Origin: Prorocentrum cordatum
Taxonomy: Eukaryota; Sar; Dinophyceae; Prorocentrales; Prorocentraceae
Length of the DNA: 64,000 nt
Assembly (NCBI GenBank): GCA_963575745.1
Contig: CAUYUJ010019281.1
Coordinates: 476,274-540,273 of the forward strand
Direction: 5' to 3'
This document shows positions 20,659-31,708 of the stretch, in pieces. Position 1 is the stretch's first letter, and every line of letters begins with the position of its first letter. A program made the position numbers and the translations under genes. Under the pieces are notes generated by a model. It saw only the letters and a program-made list of their open reading frames with translations, ran no database searches and had not been told where the DNA came from.

Positions 20659-20784
20659 GTGAGTGCGCTGCGGGGAGATAATTGAAAGCTCCAAGCGCGT
20701 TCGAGGCAAGGAGTGAATGCGCAATCTACGCGGGGACATTGCAGGCGTGTCCCACACGAGGATGCGGGCTCGCCTTCTCCCTCC

Positions 20785-20945
20785 CCTCCTCCTCCTTCTC
20801 CCTCCTCCCTCCCTTCCCTTCTCCTCCTCGTCCTCCGCCCTCCTCCCTCCTCGCTCCTCCTCCTCCTCCTCGTCCTCCTCCTCTTCCTCCCCCTCCTCCT
20901 CCTCCTCCTCCTCCTCCTCCTCCTCCTCCTCCTCCTCCTCCCTTC
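20785..20945. repeat. CCT microsatellite
   Basis: TCC/CTCCT tract ending in a pure (CTC)n run. Long Ser/Pro/Leu frames here are artefacts. Confidence 0.9.
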
Positions 20946-21179
20946 TCGCGCCGCCGGCTCCCGAATGGGACCGGCACCCCTTGCGCCCAAGGGGGACCGA
21001 CGGCGAAGCCGGAAAGAGGTCAGTCCGGCGGGGACTAACCGAGAAGCAGGTTAATTCGCTGGCGGTCTCTAGAAAAAGGAGGAGGAGGGAGGAGGAAGGG
21101 ACGGCCGCGCAAAAGGCGCAGCGGCAGGGGCGGCCCGGCAGGGGAAGGGAAGGGAGGGGGACGGAAGAGGGGGACGGGG

Positions 21180-21356
21180 GGCGGCGGCGGTCGTCGGCGT
21201 GGTCGAGGTGGTCGTGTTGGTGGTGATCGTGGTGGTCGTGGCGGTCGTGCTGGTGGTGGTCGTGGTGCTGGTGATCGTGGCCTCCCTCCCTCCCTCCCTC
21301 CCTCCCTGCTGCCCCTCCCCCCCTCCCTCCCTCCCTACTGCCCCTCCCTCCCTCCC
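21180..21356. repeat. GTGGTCGT-type and CCCT microsatellites
   Basis: GGTGGTCGTG units to about 21280, then CCTC/CCCT units. Confidence 0.85.
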
Positions 21357-21380
21357 TACTAGCAGCTGCCCCCCCCCCCC

Positions 21381-21540
21381 TGCCCCGAGGCGGCCGAGCT
21401 GCGCCAGGAGGCCGCGCGGTGGCAGGAGGCGCAGCGGCCCGCGGCACCGCTCGCCGGGGGCGGCCGGCAGGAGCGCGCCGAGGAGGGCCCGCCGGAACGC
21501 CCCCGCAACCGCCTGTGCGGCGCCGCCGATTCCGGACGGC
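21381..21540 (+). CDS. Candidate internal exon (no ATG)
   Basis: The frame CPEAAELRQEAARWQEAQRP continues through Gly/Arg/Glu-rich residues to NRLCGAADSGR. Third positions are almost all G or C, as in the window's better exons. An acceptor TAGCAG lies at about 21365. The coding look stops exactly where the foldback cluster begins (about 21545), suggesting that an inverted-repeat element forms or fills the intron. Family unknown; a helical, charged segment is likely. Confidence 0.4.
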
Positions 21541-21550
21541 CAAAATTCAC

Positions 21551-21721
21551 CACCCACCAAACCACCCCAACCCAACCCGAAGGCTCAGATTTACCCTCGA
21601 TTTCTAGTGGGGGGTGGTCCGGGAACATCGAAAAAACACATATGCAGCCCATACCCACCCCAACCCGAAATTCGGGTCTTCGGGTTGGGTTGGGGTGGTC
21701 TGGTAGGTAGTCAGAAATTCA
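21551..21721. mobile_element. Foldback element 1 of a cluster
   Basis: Arms of about 42 bp around a 90-bp middle: CACCCCAACCCAACCCGAAG at the left is answered by CTTCGGGTTGGGTTGGGGTG at the right. Confidence 0.8.
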
Positions 21722-21725
21722 GCGA

Positions 21726-21890
21726 GCGAAGAACGGTATAAAATCAACTTTTTCGCTGTCGGGGGCGCCTGTCCCTGGGCGGCTGGAAAGTTTATACCCC
21801 TACGGTGCCACCGTAGGGGTATAGACTTTCCAGCCGCCCAGGGACAGGCGCCCCCGACAGCGAAAAAGTTGATGTTATACCGTTCTTCGC
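21726..21890. mobile_element. 165-bp near-perfect palindrome
   Basis: Two 82-bp arms flank a single central C at 21808. Only two mismatches were found by eye. Arms start GCGAAGAACGGTATAAAATC and end CCCTACGGTG. No coding frame of note. Confidence 0.9.
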
Positions 21891-21900
21891 CCGTTAGGCA

Positions 21901-22071
21901 CGGAAAGAATGGGTACGATGCCCAACAGCAGTTCTTGTTCATTTGGAACAGGATTCGCTGTCCACGCCGCCGCGGCCTGTGTTCATTTGAGACAGAAGGC
22001 CGCCTTTCCAACAGCGGCCGCTGTTGGTTTGGGACAACATTTGCTGTTGGGCATTGTACCCATTCTTTCCG
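21901..22071. mobile_element. Foldback element 3 of the cluster
   Basis: Arms of 30 bp (CGGAAAGAATGGGTACGATG and its inverse at 22042-22071). Inside lies a perfect 20-bp palindrome at 22008-22027 centred on GCGGCCGC. Confidence 0.82.
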
Positions 22072-22950
22072 TACCCATTTCGGGCGTCCAAACCGATGGG
22101 GGGACGTCTTGCGCTCGAGGTGTCAAGTTTTCGGAAGGCTTTCGTCGGTCCTCGGCGGTCTGCCAGCCTCAGGGGTGCGTTCCCGCGGCTGCGCCTCGCC
22201 GAGGGCGTTCCCAGGCTGCCCGCCGCGTGCCAAACGGCCGCCGGAGGGCCGAGTCCTGGCCCGAGGACTGGAAGGCAACGTCAGGGGGGGACGCATCGAC
22301 TCCGAACCGCCCATGGATCGCCGATGGGTGCCCGATGGCCCCAGCCTGCCCAGGAGCGTTCGGATTCTCGATCGGGGGGGCCTATCGCAGATCTATCGGC
22401 GATGTATCGCCGATTCCAGGTCGATGTACCCCCCTGTTCCAGCCCCCCCAATCGCTGGGCGTCATCATTGGCGGTGACACCCGAACCTTGCAGCCAAGAC
22501 GCTGAAATAGTCAAGGGCCGCTTTGGGCTCAGGAGGGGCTTGGACGTTCGTGCCGTTCCACAGAGTTATATATTGGAGCCTTTCTTTGGGACGTACGTCG
22601 TGGGGCCTGTTTGTTGCCTAGGCCCGCTGTGGCCAGAGAAGCCCTTTCGCTCCTTCCGATGCGTTCCTTATGGTAGCACGATGACGGCACCCTCGCCGAT
22701 CCACGAGTCAGGCAATTTGATGGGCGGCGGGGTTAATTAGGTTCGGAACCCGTCGAACACGTGGCGACGCCCGAGCCATGACCCCCGCCTCGCATTGATC
22801 CAGGAGCGTCGATGGATGGCGGGGGGGGTGCAGGGCTCGGTTGTCGCCGCCCGGTAAACCTACGCTCTGGGAGCCCCACGCGGCTTCCTTGGGTCGGCTC
22901 TGCCCCCCCCCCCCCGGCTGCGCCTCTGGCTCCAACCCCTGGCGAGCTCC
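22072..22950. other. Unassigned
   Basis: Mixed sequence. A G/C-rich open stretch at about 22170-22300 is weakly coding-like. At 22365-22455 a G7 tract and a C7 tract with flanking ATCG form a small imperfect hairpin. No gene can be called. Confidence 0.3.
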
Positions 22951-22961
22951 GCGCGCCAGGG

Positions 22962-23195
22962 GGAGGAGGAGGAGGAGGAGGAGGAGGAGGAGGAGGAGGA
23001 GGAGGAGGAGGAGGAGGGGAGGAGGAGGAGGAGGAGGAGAGGAGGAGGAGGAGGGGGAGGGAGGGAGGGAGGAGGGAGGAGGGAGGAGGGAGGAGGAAGG
23101 AGGAAGGAGGAAGGAGGAGGAGGAGGAGGAGGAGGAGGAGGAGGAGGAGGAGGAGGGGGAGGAGGGGGAGGAGGAGGAGGAGGAGAGGAGGGGGC
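22962..23195. repeat. GGA microsatellite, 230 bp
   Basis: Nearly pure GGA with GGGA interruptions. Confidence 0.92.
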
Positions 23196-23266
23196 CAGCT
23201 CCGATCCAAGAAGTCTCCGTGGAGCTCCGAGACAGTAATTAGGTTTCTGCAGTGGCTTTTGTTCCT

Positions 23267-23349
23267 CCAGGAGGGGCCGCGCGCGAGCCCGCGGGGCGCG
23301 CGGCGGCCTCAGCGTCGGCCGCGGCGCAGCCTGGTCTGCTCCGGCACGG
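23267..23349 (+). CDS. Candidate internal exon
   Basis: Acceptor TTTGTTCCTCCAG (ends 23266), donor G|GTGTGT at 23350. The frame GAAREPAGRAAASASAAAQP then GLLRH has nearly all-G/C third positions. Family unknown; it may belong with the candidate exons at 20628 and 21381. Confidence 0.33.
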
Positions 23350-23510
23350 GTGTGTTTGAGGGGGGGGGGGCCCTTCCCCCCCCCCCCCCCCCTCCCCCCC
23401 TCCCTCCCCCCCTCCCCCCCTTCCCCCCTCCCCCCCCTTTCCCCCCCCCTCCCCCCCTCCCTCCCTCCTCCCTCCCTCCCACCCTCCCTCCCTCCCTGCC
23501 CACTCAGCGG
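23350..23510. repeat. Poly-C / CCCT tract
   Basis: G10 then about 130 bp of C-runs with T. Confidence 0.85.
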
Positions 23511-24684
23511 ATCAACTCGACCCGGGTTCGACTCTAGCTCGACTCCAGCTCGACTCAAGTTCAAGTCCATTTCGATCCAAGTCTACGGACGTTCGACGCA
23601 TCATCAACGCATGATTGGAGCGAGATGCTCCAGGAAGATCCCCACATCGAGCATCCAGCCTCAGACGTCCAGCTTGACGGCAAGTCAAGACGGAGTTTAT
23701 TTTGTTGCTCAGTTTCTGGCCTCCAGGGGCCCTCGCCGGGCCTTGGGGCCGTCAAGAAACGGCTCGGGATGCAGAGCCGGTCCTGCGGCAGAAGTCCTAC
23801 AGACCTCCAGGGGTCCACGCTGTGAAAAACAATGATCACGCCGTCGGAGACATAGGATCAGACAAGTGGCCAGCCTGCTAGCAGGTGCCGCGCAGGCGTT
23901 TCTGTGATTTTTCGATGGCCATCGGGTTGTCCTGTAATCCAGGGGCACTGAATGAGCACAACGTTCGCTGCTGCTCCTACTGCTCTCCCTGTTCTTGTTT
24001 CGCTCCCCTTCTTCCTCTTCCTCCTCCTCCTCCTCCTCCTCCTCCTCCTCCTCCTCCTCCTCTGCATCAGCAGCAGCATCATCCTCACCATCGCCCCCTC
24101 CTTCTCACATTTCTCCTTCTCCGACCTCCCCCCTCCTGCTCCTGACATATTGGCGTGGAGTTGAAACATACGGCTGGCATTTTGGACCTCTTCCGGGCCA
24201 GGGGGCCATCACGTATTGACTCTGACCTGCGAAGTCGTGATCCCCGCAGCCATGCGGGTAGGAGCGAACAGCTGTTCTTGGCTCTGCTCGGGCTGTTCTT
24301 GGCTCTACTCGGGTTGCAAGAGACCTTGCACAGGATGTGCAAGGACGCGGCACGACACGGCGCAACGCGTATTGGCACGGCCGTCCCTGTGCCGGTCGCC
24401 GCGCTCGTCCCCACCCGTCGGGATGCTCGGCTTGATCACCTGGTCGCGTTGAGCTGCTGGTGCCTGGCGCCTGAAGGGCGTTCTCGTCGCCGATTCGCCG
24501 CCGGTTGCCGCGCTGTGGTGTCTCCTATCGCCGGGACGTATACGCTGGCCTCTGGCGTCTAATTTGGGTCATTTTGTCCCTCGCATGTGCATATGCCACT
24601 GCGGCCAATTATTAGCTTCGTTCGCGCCCCGTTCGTAGTTGCCCCGCTTCTTGACCTTCGCCATGGAGCCGCCAACCAAAAGTA
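23511..24684. other. Unassigned, with a TCC tract
   Basis: A CTCGACTC-type short repeat at 23515-23560, a (TCC)n microsatellite at 24015-24062, and otherwise mixed sequence without a supportable gene. The stretch 23705-23760 (GGGGCCCTCGCCGGGCCTTG) resembles the arms of the foldback at 54283-54818. Confidence 0.35.
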
Positions 24685-25000
24685 TTGGCACGGCTCAGCA
24701 CCGCTCGCGGCATGCCATGTCACAGCGCGGCACCGTCCCATCCCACCGAATCACGATTTGGACCTGCGACGCGGCGCTGCTCGCGGCACGGCACGTTGCA
24801 CGGCACGCGGCACGGCACACGACACGGCACGCGGTACGGCGTATGGCAAGTGGGGAACGGAGTCACGGGGTGGAGTCTTCGCCACGACGTCACAAGGCAT
24901 GTTTCAAGGCATTCGCCACACGGCACGGCGCAGACAAGATGCGACACACGGATCACGACACGGCACACGGCACGCCACACGGTGGCGTTTGCGGAAGAAC
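24685..25000. repeat. CGGCACGG degenerate repeat
   Basis: Scattered CGGCACGG/CACGGCAC units, densest at 24775-24845 and 24915-24985. Confidence 0.6.
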
Positions 25001-25429
25001 CGCGAGATGGACCCCCAGCACGACACGGCACGGCAGGGCACGTTGCAGTTGGCCGACGAGATTGTGCACAGGGCCGCCGTCGGTGCCGTCGGTTGCGCCA
25101 TACATGGTGCCGAGGTTTGTTGCCGATTGTGCAGGCAGTTGCGCCGAGGGCCACCATGCGCAGGACACCTCAGGGGCGGGACCGTAGGTTGTTGCGCAAT
25201 GCGTTGCGCCTTCGGTTCCACGGTCAACATTCTGCTGTTTGCGCCACGCGGCGCGAAACCAGTTCGAGATAATGTTCCTCCTGTAAGTTGTGGTCATTTG
25301 GTGTGTTGCTTCTTTGTTGTTGTCCCTCTCCTTCTCTCTCCATTCCTCTGTATCCCTCCCTATACACATGTCCATCTCTCATCCCCGCTCGCTCTCCACA
25401 TAGACGTTGCTATCCCATATCAGCTTTCT

Positions 25430-25620
25430 AGTTCTCTTGTTTCCTCTCTCTCTCTCTCCCACTCTCTACTTTCGCTCGCTCTCTTTCTATTTCTCTCTCT
25501 CTCTCACTCTCTCTCGTTCTCTCTCGCTCTCTCTCTCTCGCTCTCTCTTTTTTCTCGGTATTTCTCTCTCTCTCTCTCTCTTTCTCATTCTCTCTTTCTC
25601 TCTATGCATCGATTGTTTGC

Positions 25621-25651
<31 letters not shown>

Positions 25652-25680
25652 TCCTCTTCCTCTCTCCATAAATATGTATG
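25430..25680. repeat. CT microsatellite
   Basis: (CT)n with CTTT interruptions. Confidence 0.9.
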
Positions 25681-26059
25681 CACAGGTATGTACACATATG
25701 GGGGTGCATTCACACCAGGGATGCACTCACACCACGTTTATCCATCGGCCGTCTCCTCGTGTCTTTCCTGAGTGTCTCGTTGCTCCTCCTCGCTTGTTCC
25801 ATCCCTCCTCAGCTTGACGATGGCTTCATGTCGCGTGCAGTCGACGTCTCAGCTGTGGATGTGCTGAAGTAGTGCTCTTGTGCCGCTGCTTCGGCAAGGG
25901 CGGTACAGGGTTGCACAGTGCAGCATCGGCCTCCACCCCTCTTGGTTGGGGTTGCGGATCTGCTTTGCGTCGGCTTGATGGTTTGGCTCGTGATGCGAAC
26001 GGCACGCGCCCGAGGTAACGACGGTTTGATGTTACGTGTGGGAGATGTAGGTAGAGGTA

Positions 26060-26400
26060 TCGGCATACGTCCATGTACATGTATAGGTTTATGTGGTTGT
26101 GCGTGTGCAGATGCAGGTTTGTGTGTATACACATGTGTATATGCATATGCATATGCGTACGCATATGTATGTGGGAACGGACGTGTACATCCACATGTGA
26201 ATATATGTATGCTTATGCATGTGCACATGTAAATGCTTATGTAAATGTGTATGTTGATGCAAGTGCAGATGTGCTTATGTGCATTATGTATATCGTCTGG
26301 ATACCGTTACGTGTATGTGCCTGCGTATGCGTATGTGTATATGTATGCGTGAGTGTACGTATGTTTATATGTACATTTAAATGTATCGCTTTTTCTATTT
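26060..26400. repeat. TATG/CATG alternating purine-pyrimidine repeat
   Basis: Degenerate ATGTGTATGCATATGC units. Frames here are artefacts. Confidence 0.75.
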
Positions 26401-26626
26401 CTCTCTGTCCCTCTCTTTGTCTGTTTCTCTTTCCCTTTCTTCTTATACATACAAATATGTTCATATCCTCATCTCTGTCTGCTGACTCTCACTCTCCCTC
26501 TCTTTCCCCCCTCTCTGGAGCCCCGTGCGTCGGAGAACCCAGGAGCCACCTGTGTGGGGGTCGCCCGCTCTCCTGGATCCACAGTCGCTCTGCCTCGAGC
26601 CCCGCCCAGCGTTCACGCTGGCTGCG

Positions 26627-26716
26627 ATGGCGGGGGAGCCCTGGGCCAGCAGGGACTGGCCCGGCCGATCTCGAAGAAGAAAGCCCGGCACCATCATTCA
26701 TGTTCGGAAGTTTCAG
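26627..26716 (+). CDS. Probable MFS transporter, exon 1
   Basis: ATG at 26627 opens MAGEPWASRDWPGRSRRRKP then GTIIHVRKFQ, 30 codons of basic cytosolic-type N-terminus. It ends at TTTCAG, immediately followed by a GGA tract. Exon 2 begins after an identical TTTCAG at 27039 and continues in phase 0 with FFIGGLFYGLSP, a typical first membrane helix. The donor would be non-canonical. The start is supported by composition and by the phase fit, not by transcripts. Confidence 0.5.
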
Positions 26717-27039
26717 AGGAGGAGGAGGAGGAGGAGGAGGAGGAGGAGGAGGAGATACCGATCCCGCTACCCTTCCCACGTCGCCACGGTTGGATTCGCT
26801 TCGGAATCCTTGTCAGAACGCGCTTCAGTATGTCCGTGGAGCAGCGGTATGGGCACCTTGTTGTTCCAGAATCGGCGCTGGACCCCCTTCCTTGGCGCGC
26901 GGAGCGCGCTAGAGGCCGCGCCAGAGGTGCTCGGTGTCCAGCGCCTATGCAGGACATCCACGTGGACCTCCGAAGTGTTATACTTGTGCCGTTTTTCCTT
27001 CTTCCCCCATCGTTCACGAAGTCGGTCTGTTTCTTTCAG
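26717..27039 (+). other. Intron 1 of the MFS gene, made of repeats
   Basis: GGA tract (26717-26753), foldback at 26754-26857 (GATACCGATCCCGCTACCC against GCAGCGGTATGGG), and an element at 26869-26985 of the family seen after exons 2 and 3. It ends with a pyrimidine tract and TTTCAG. The TTTCAG at both edges looks like an insertion-site duplication. Confidence 0.5.
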
Positions 27040-27931
27040 TTCTTTATCGGAGGCCTGTTCTACGGGCTGTCTCCGCTGATATTGCCGGTGTCCGCCGCCT
27101 TCTCCAATGGCGAGGACAAGCTCGCTGGTGGCGCGTTCTTCTTTGGGTTCGCGGTGTTGGCGGTATGCTACAATGCCTCTGCAGTTTATGGATGTTTCTA
27201 CAGCGTGCATTCCAAAATGAGGTCCCGCCAGATATTTGTCACGTCTGGCCTTGTCGCGTGGCCGGTGAGTCTCGCTGCGCTTGCCTGCGCGGTCCAATTG
27301 AAGAGCATGTTGGTGCTCTTCGGCGTAGCCTTTCCGCTTATGGGCTTCGCCATCGGAGTAGAGGTCGCTTATCTGCATCTCGTCGAGGTGTCGATGTGGT
27401 GGGGCGACAGAGTCAACATCGGGCATGCGCTTACCGGGACCGCGAGCGCAGCAGGGGCGTTGACCTGGACGCTGCTCATCGGCGAGGCCATGGCTCGTCT
27501 GGACACTCTCCTGGCGCTGTGGCTCCTTGCCGGCGTCCACGCGGTCGCCGTGGGTGCTGGGCTCCTGGTCGCAAACCCTGCAAGAAATTTGCTCGAGTCC
27601 ACATCCCCGCAAGGCGACGTCGCGGACGCGGAGAAACCCATGACCCCCATGACCTCGCGAGAGCTTGCTCGTGACTGGCGCGTCTACGTTTTCCTTTTGG
27701 TTATGGAGTGCTTCTGGTTCGCTGGTATATCCATGAAGACGCTGCTCTCAGTTCTCTTCGAAGAGATTTTCGACATGACCTACCTCGAGGCTGTCCACTA
27801 CAGCGCGGCGTGCCTCTCCCTGTACGTGCTGGCCCGCGCTGTTGTACCGCTCCTTGCGGCTGGCGACAACGTATTCAAAATCCGACACGCGCTCGCCACG
27901 TACCCCGCCCGACCACGCCTTCCCGTCTCGA
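27040..27931 (+). CDS. Probable MFS transporter, exon 2 (main membrane domain)
   Basis: Acceptor CTGTTTCTTTCAG ends at 27039. About 297 codons carry around eight hydrophobic segments: GGLFYGLSPLILPV, GGAFFFGFAVLAV, VTSGLVAWPVSLAALAC, MLVLFGVAFPLMGFAIGV, GTASAAGALTWTLLIG and LLALWLLAGVHAVAVGAGLL, then a cytosolic loop with Thr/Pro, then VYVFLLVMECFWFAGISM and ACLSLYVLARAVVPLLAAG. The loop after helix 6 and overall spacing fit the major facilitator superfamily; the substrate cannot be told. The exon is drawn to end at S/GTAAGG (27932), which leaves phase 1 and joins exon 3 correctly. Confidence 0.72.
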
Positions 27932-27970
27932 GTAAGGCAGATCGTCACAACCATCTAACTTTCGCAAGTC

Positions 27971-28084
27971 CGCGCGGATTTCTTGGATCGGCGCCCGACC
28001 CCTCTTGCGGCGCCTCTGGTGCCGCCTACGGCGCGCTCCGCGCCTGGGAGGGGGGTCCCACGCCAATCCAAGAAATCTGCGCGG
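27971..28084. mobile_element. Inverted-repeat element, family TTTCTTGGATCG
   Basis: CGCGCGGATTTCTTGGATCG at the left is inverted as CGCCAATCCAAGAAATCTGC at the right. It lies 40 bp after the proposed exon 2 donor. Relatives are at 26869-26985, 33741-33850, and in pieces at 32656, 32883 and 23205. Confidence 0.75.
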
Positions 28085-28249
28085 CCATCCGAAGTGTTAT
28101 TCCCCACCTGACAGGCTGGGGTCGCGAGATTTTAAGAACAAGCCTCCCAGCCCGACCACCCTGCATGCCGCGGCTGCCAGATCCCCAGGTCCACCGAGGA
28201 TCCCCCGAAACGCCCGCCTCGCGCCGACCACGAGCACGACAGAGCATGA

Positions 28250-28800
28250 CAGAATTGAGTATAGTATAACATGATAGAGCAGAGCATCACACAACATAGC
28301 ATGACAGCACCGTGCATCGCATAAGCCAGCATCACGGATCATATCTTACGGAAACGATGCTAAGCATTAATAACAAAGTATGCTACGACAGTGTGGATCT
28401 GACAGAACACAACATAACATCACACATCATAGCATAACAGAGCATGACAACGCATGCAATGACAGACTGGACCATACACACCATAGCATAACACAACTCA
28501 TCGCAACAACCCTTTGCGTCGTACAACATAGAACGCCATGAACAAGTAACTACCTTATTTAACAACAGACCATGACAACGCATGCTAGGCCAGAACGTGG
28601 CATACTATGTTACTGGACAACATCACATAACATCGCACAGCAGCATGCCATACCATGGCGTAACATGGCATGCCAGAGTACAGCATGACACAGCACAGCA
28701 TGCCAACGAATACTATGACACTGCCGGCCCTACATAACATGGCATAACACGACCCGACATATCAGAGCGTAGCTGAACACAGCATAATGTGGCATGGTGT
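28250..28800. repeat. CATAACA/AGCATGACA degenerate repeat
   Basis: AT-richer stretch of short ACATAACATAGCATGACA-like words, repeated at 30290-30790 on the other side of the 90-bp array. Confidence 0.7.
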
Positions 28801-28884
28801 AGTCTGCCTGGCGAAAAACCAACCATCTGCAGTTGTGGGCGCCGTCGTTGTATGCACCGCATTCGTTGGAGCTCCCATGGGGCT

Positions 28885-30135
28885 ACCTAATGTGTAGGGG
28901 GTGTGCCAAGGTGGGTGCATGCGAACGCGTGCATGTGGGCCTTCGGTGGGGCTCCCTATGGTTCTACGAAACGTGTGAGGGACGTACCCAAATGGGTGCG
29001 GTGGACGCGTGCGAGGGCTGGGATTTGGGCCTTCGGTGGCTCCCTGTGGGGTCACGAAACCTGTGAGGGGTGTGCCCAAATGGGTGCGGTGGGCGCATGC
29101 GAACGCTGGCATTTGGGCCTTCGGTGGGGCTCCCTATGGAGCCCCGGGGCGCGGTGGGCTTACGCGAACGCTGGCATTTGGGCCTTCGATGAGGCTCCCT
29201 ATGGAGCCCCGGAGACCTTGTGAGGGGTTTGCCAAAATGGGTGCGGTGGGCGCATGGGAACGCTGGCATTCGGGCCTTCGGTGGGGCTCCCTGCGGGGCC
29301 ACGAAAAGTGTGAAGTGTGTGCCAACACGGGCGTGGTTGGCGCATGCGAACGCTGGCATTTGGGCCTTCGGTGGGGCTCCCTCTGGGGCCCCGAAACGTG
29401 TGAGGGGTGTGCCAAAATGGGCGCGGTGGGCGCACGCGAACGCTGGCATTTGGGCCTTCGGTGGGGCTTTCTATGGGGCCACGAACCGTGTGAGGGGCGT
29501 GCCCACATGGGTGCGACGGGCTTATGCGAACGCTGGCATTTGGGCCCTCCAGCAGGGCTCCCTGTGGGGCCACGAAACGTGTGAGGGGAGTGCCAAAATG
29601 GGTGCGGTGGGGGCATGGGAACGCTGGCCTTCGGGCCTTCGGTGGGGCTCACTATGGAGCCCCGAGACGTGTGAGGGGTGTGCCAAAATGGTTGCGGCGG
29701 GGGCATGGGAACGCTGGCCTTCGGGCCTTCGGTGGGGCTCCTTATGGAGCCCCGAGACGTGTGAGAGGTGTGCTAAAGTGTGCGCGGTGGGGTCATGCGA
29801 ACGCTGGCATTTTGGCCTTCGGTGGGGCTCCCTATGGGGCGACCCCGAAACGTGTGAGGGGTTTGCCAAAATGTGTCCGGTGGGGTCATGCGAACGCTGG
29901 CATTTTGGCATTCGGTGGTGCTCCCTATTGGGCCGCGAGACGTGTGAGGGGTGTGCCAAAATGGGTGCGGTGGGCGCATGCAAACGTTTGCAATTGGGCC
30001 TGCGGTGGGGCTCCCTTCAGGGCCACGGAACGTGTGAGGGGTGTGCCAAAATGGGCCCGGTGGGCGCATGCGAACGCTGGCATTTGAGCTTTCGGTGGGG
30101 CTTCTTGTGGGGCCCCGAAACGTGTGAGGGGTGTG
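28885..30135. repeat. 90-bp satellite array, about 14 copies
   Basis: Units of 88-92 bp (one shortened to 65): GGGCCTTCGGTGGGGCTCCC, TATGGGGCCACGAAACGTGTG, then AGGGGTGTGCCAAAATGGGT and GCGGTGGGCGCATGCGAACG. The length is near a multiple of three, so frames stay open on both strands. Degenerate arrays of the same family are at 48045-48480 and 50520-51150. Confidence 0.92.
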
Positions 30136-30290
30136 CCAAAATAGTTGACTGGTTCGGTGGGCAAAGGCAGGGATCGGACGAGGACGGGGAGCGAGGAGGG
30201 TGAGGAGGAAGGAATGAGGAAGGAGGAAGGAACGCGGGCCGTAGTTTTTCCCAAACGAGGACCCAACACCACAGGATGGTTGGGAACAAA
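30136..30290. repeat. Module following the 90-bp array
   Basis: AGGCAGGGATCGGACGAG, a purine tract, then AAACGAGGACCCAACACCAC and AGGATGGTTGG. A diverged copy follows the third array at 51165-51275, so array and module have spread together. Confidence 0.7.
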
Positions 30291-30790
30291 ACATAGCATA
30301 ACCGAACATACCATAACACCACAGCGTCACATAACACAGCATCACATAACGTGGCAAATCATATCATGACAGCGCGTGGTTTCACACGTTATGACACCGC
30401 AGACCATACCATTGCGTAATCATGCATATCATAGCACGACATGACAGACACAGAACATATAATGACATACTGCAGCATCGATCATCATTTGACATAGCAG
30501 CGCAACGATTGCAACGCATGTACTGCAACATCAATGACTTCATCCGACTGCATAGGAACATCTTGACCGCGCACACATAGCATACCATACTGAACACATC
30601 AGGGCGTAACGTAAACAGCATCACACGTAGCATCGTATAACAACGTCTGACACAACATATCATGTCCGGTGCCATACAGCAGCGCATCACATAGTATGTC
30701 TAATCGTAGTTTGACAGGAGTGAGCATAGCATAGCGCACCTTGACAGAAGAGAGACCTATGAGAACAGGGACATCGTAACGTAAAATAAT
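30290..30790. repeat. CATAACA/AGCATGACA degenerate repeat
   Basis: Second block of the 28250-28800 family, same orientation. Confidence 0.65.
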
Positions 30791-31560
30791 GCATCCCAAT
30801 GCAATCAATAGCGACGTGCGCGCCGAGGACAGGCTGGCCACAGGAGCAAACGGCCGCAGCAACGAACGATCGGCCGACGTATTTACCAGGACTGCTTCGG
30901 AATGGCTAATTCCCAGACGGCGCCGGCGCGAGTCGTGACGTGACTGGGGGTGGGGTGGAGGGGAGGGGGAGCGGAACCCGTAACGGCTGTTATCGCGAAT
31001 CATAAAAACAAGTGGTTCCAGCCTTCTTAGCGACAGGGGCCGTTCGCGACGGGGCGGCGACGGCGACACATCATAGTTGCCAGTCCGCCACACCAGCCCC
31101 ATTCCTGAGAGAAGAAGTAAGGACCAGGTGCGTGCACTCTGTAGGAAAAAATGGGCCCCAGCCCTCTCAGGGCCTCTTGGTGCGCCCACCCCTACCCATC
31201 GGTCGTTGAAAGTAGGTATTTTGGATTCCCAGATTCCAATCTACTCCAGGCGCCTTCCTACTTCAATGATCGAGTGGCTTCACCGTTTTCGTCCTCTTCT
31301 GGGGGCGGGTGGACACCCAATCTGCTTTCAACGCCTTCCTACTTCATGTTTCTACCTACTTCTTCCGACCGATGAGGAGGGCTGCCATGGACGTGTCCTG
31401 CCAAGTCGCAGGGCTCCCGGTCCCATCCGCGGCACGCCCCTGGCGCCCCACGGCCCCCGACATGTCGCTCGGGCGCCTCCGCCCCCAGGCCTCGAAGCGC
31501 AAACAACCGCCTGGAAGCCCGATGCACCCAGATCTCCGGCGATCTGATTGACTCTGTGGT
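30791..31560. other. Unassigned intronic sequence
   Basis: Mixed sequence. A G/C-rich open stretch at 31372-31551 is coding-like in composition but has no recognisable family or clear splice sites. Confidence 0.3.
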
Positions 31561-31700
31561 GGGCCCATTTTCCACCACTACCATAGGTAAGACAGGGAGG
31601 GGGAGGAGGAGGAGGAGGAGGAGGAAGAGGAGGAGGAGGAGGAGCAGGAGGAGGAGGTGGAGGTCCGTCCCGTCCTACGTATGGTAGTGGTGGTTGCCCA
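31561..31700. mobile_element. Foldback element with a GGA core
   Basis: GGGCCCATTTTCCACCACTA and the inverse TATGGTAGTGGTGGTTGCCC flank a GGA microsatellite. A second copy is at 39975-40165. Confidence 0.75.
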
Positions 31701-31708
31701 TCATTCTA

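Noticed and set aside
26073-26460. Frame with many Tyr/Met/Cys/Val codons
   Set aside because: Translation of a degenerate TATG/CATG repeat.
29009-30357. Long open frames on both strands over the 90-bp array (over 300 codons)
   Set aside because: The unit length is close to a multiple of three, so all copies keep several frames open at once. The peptides are perfect periodic repeats with no start context or codon bias.
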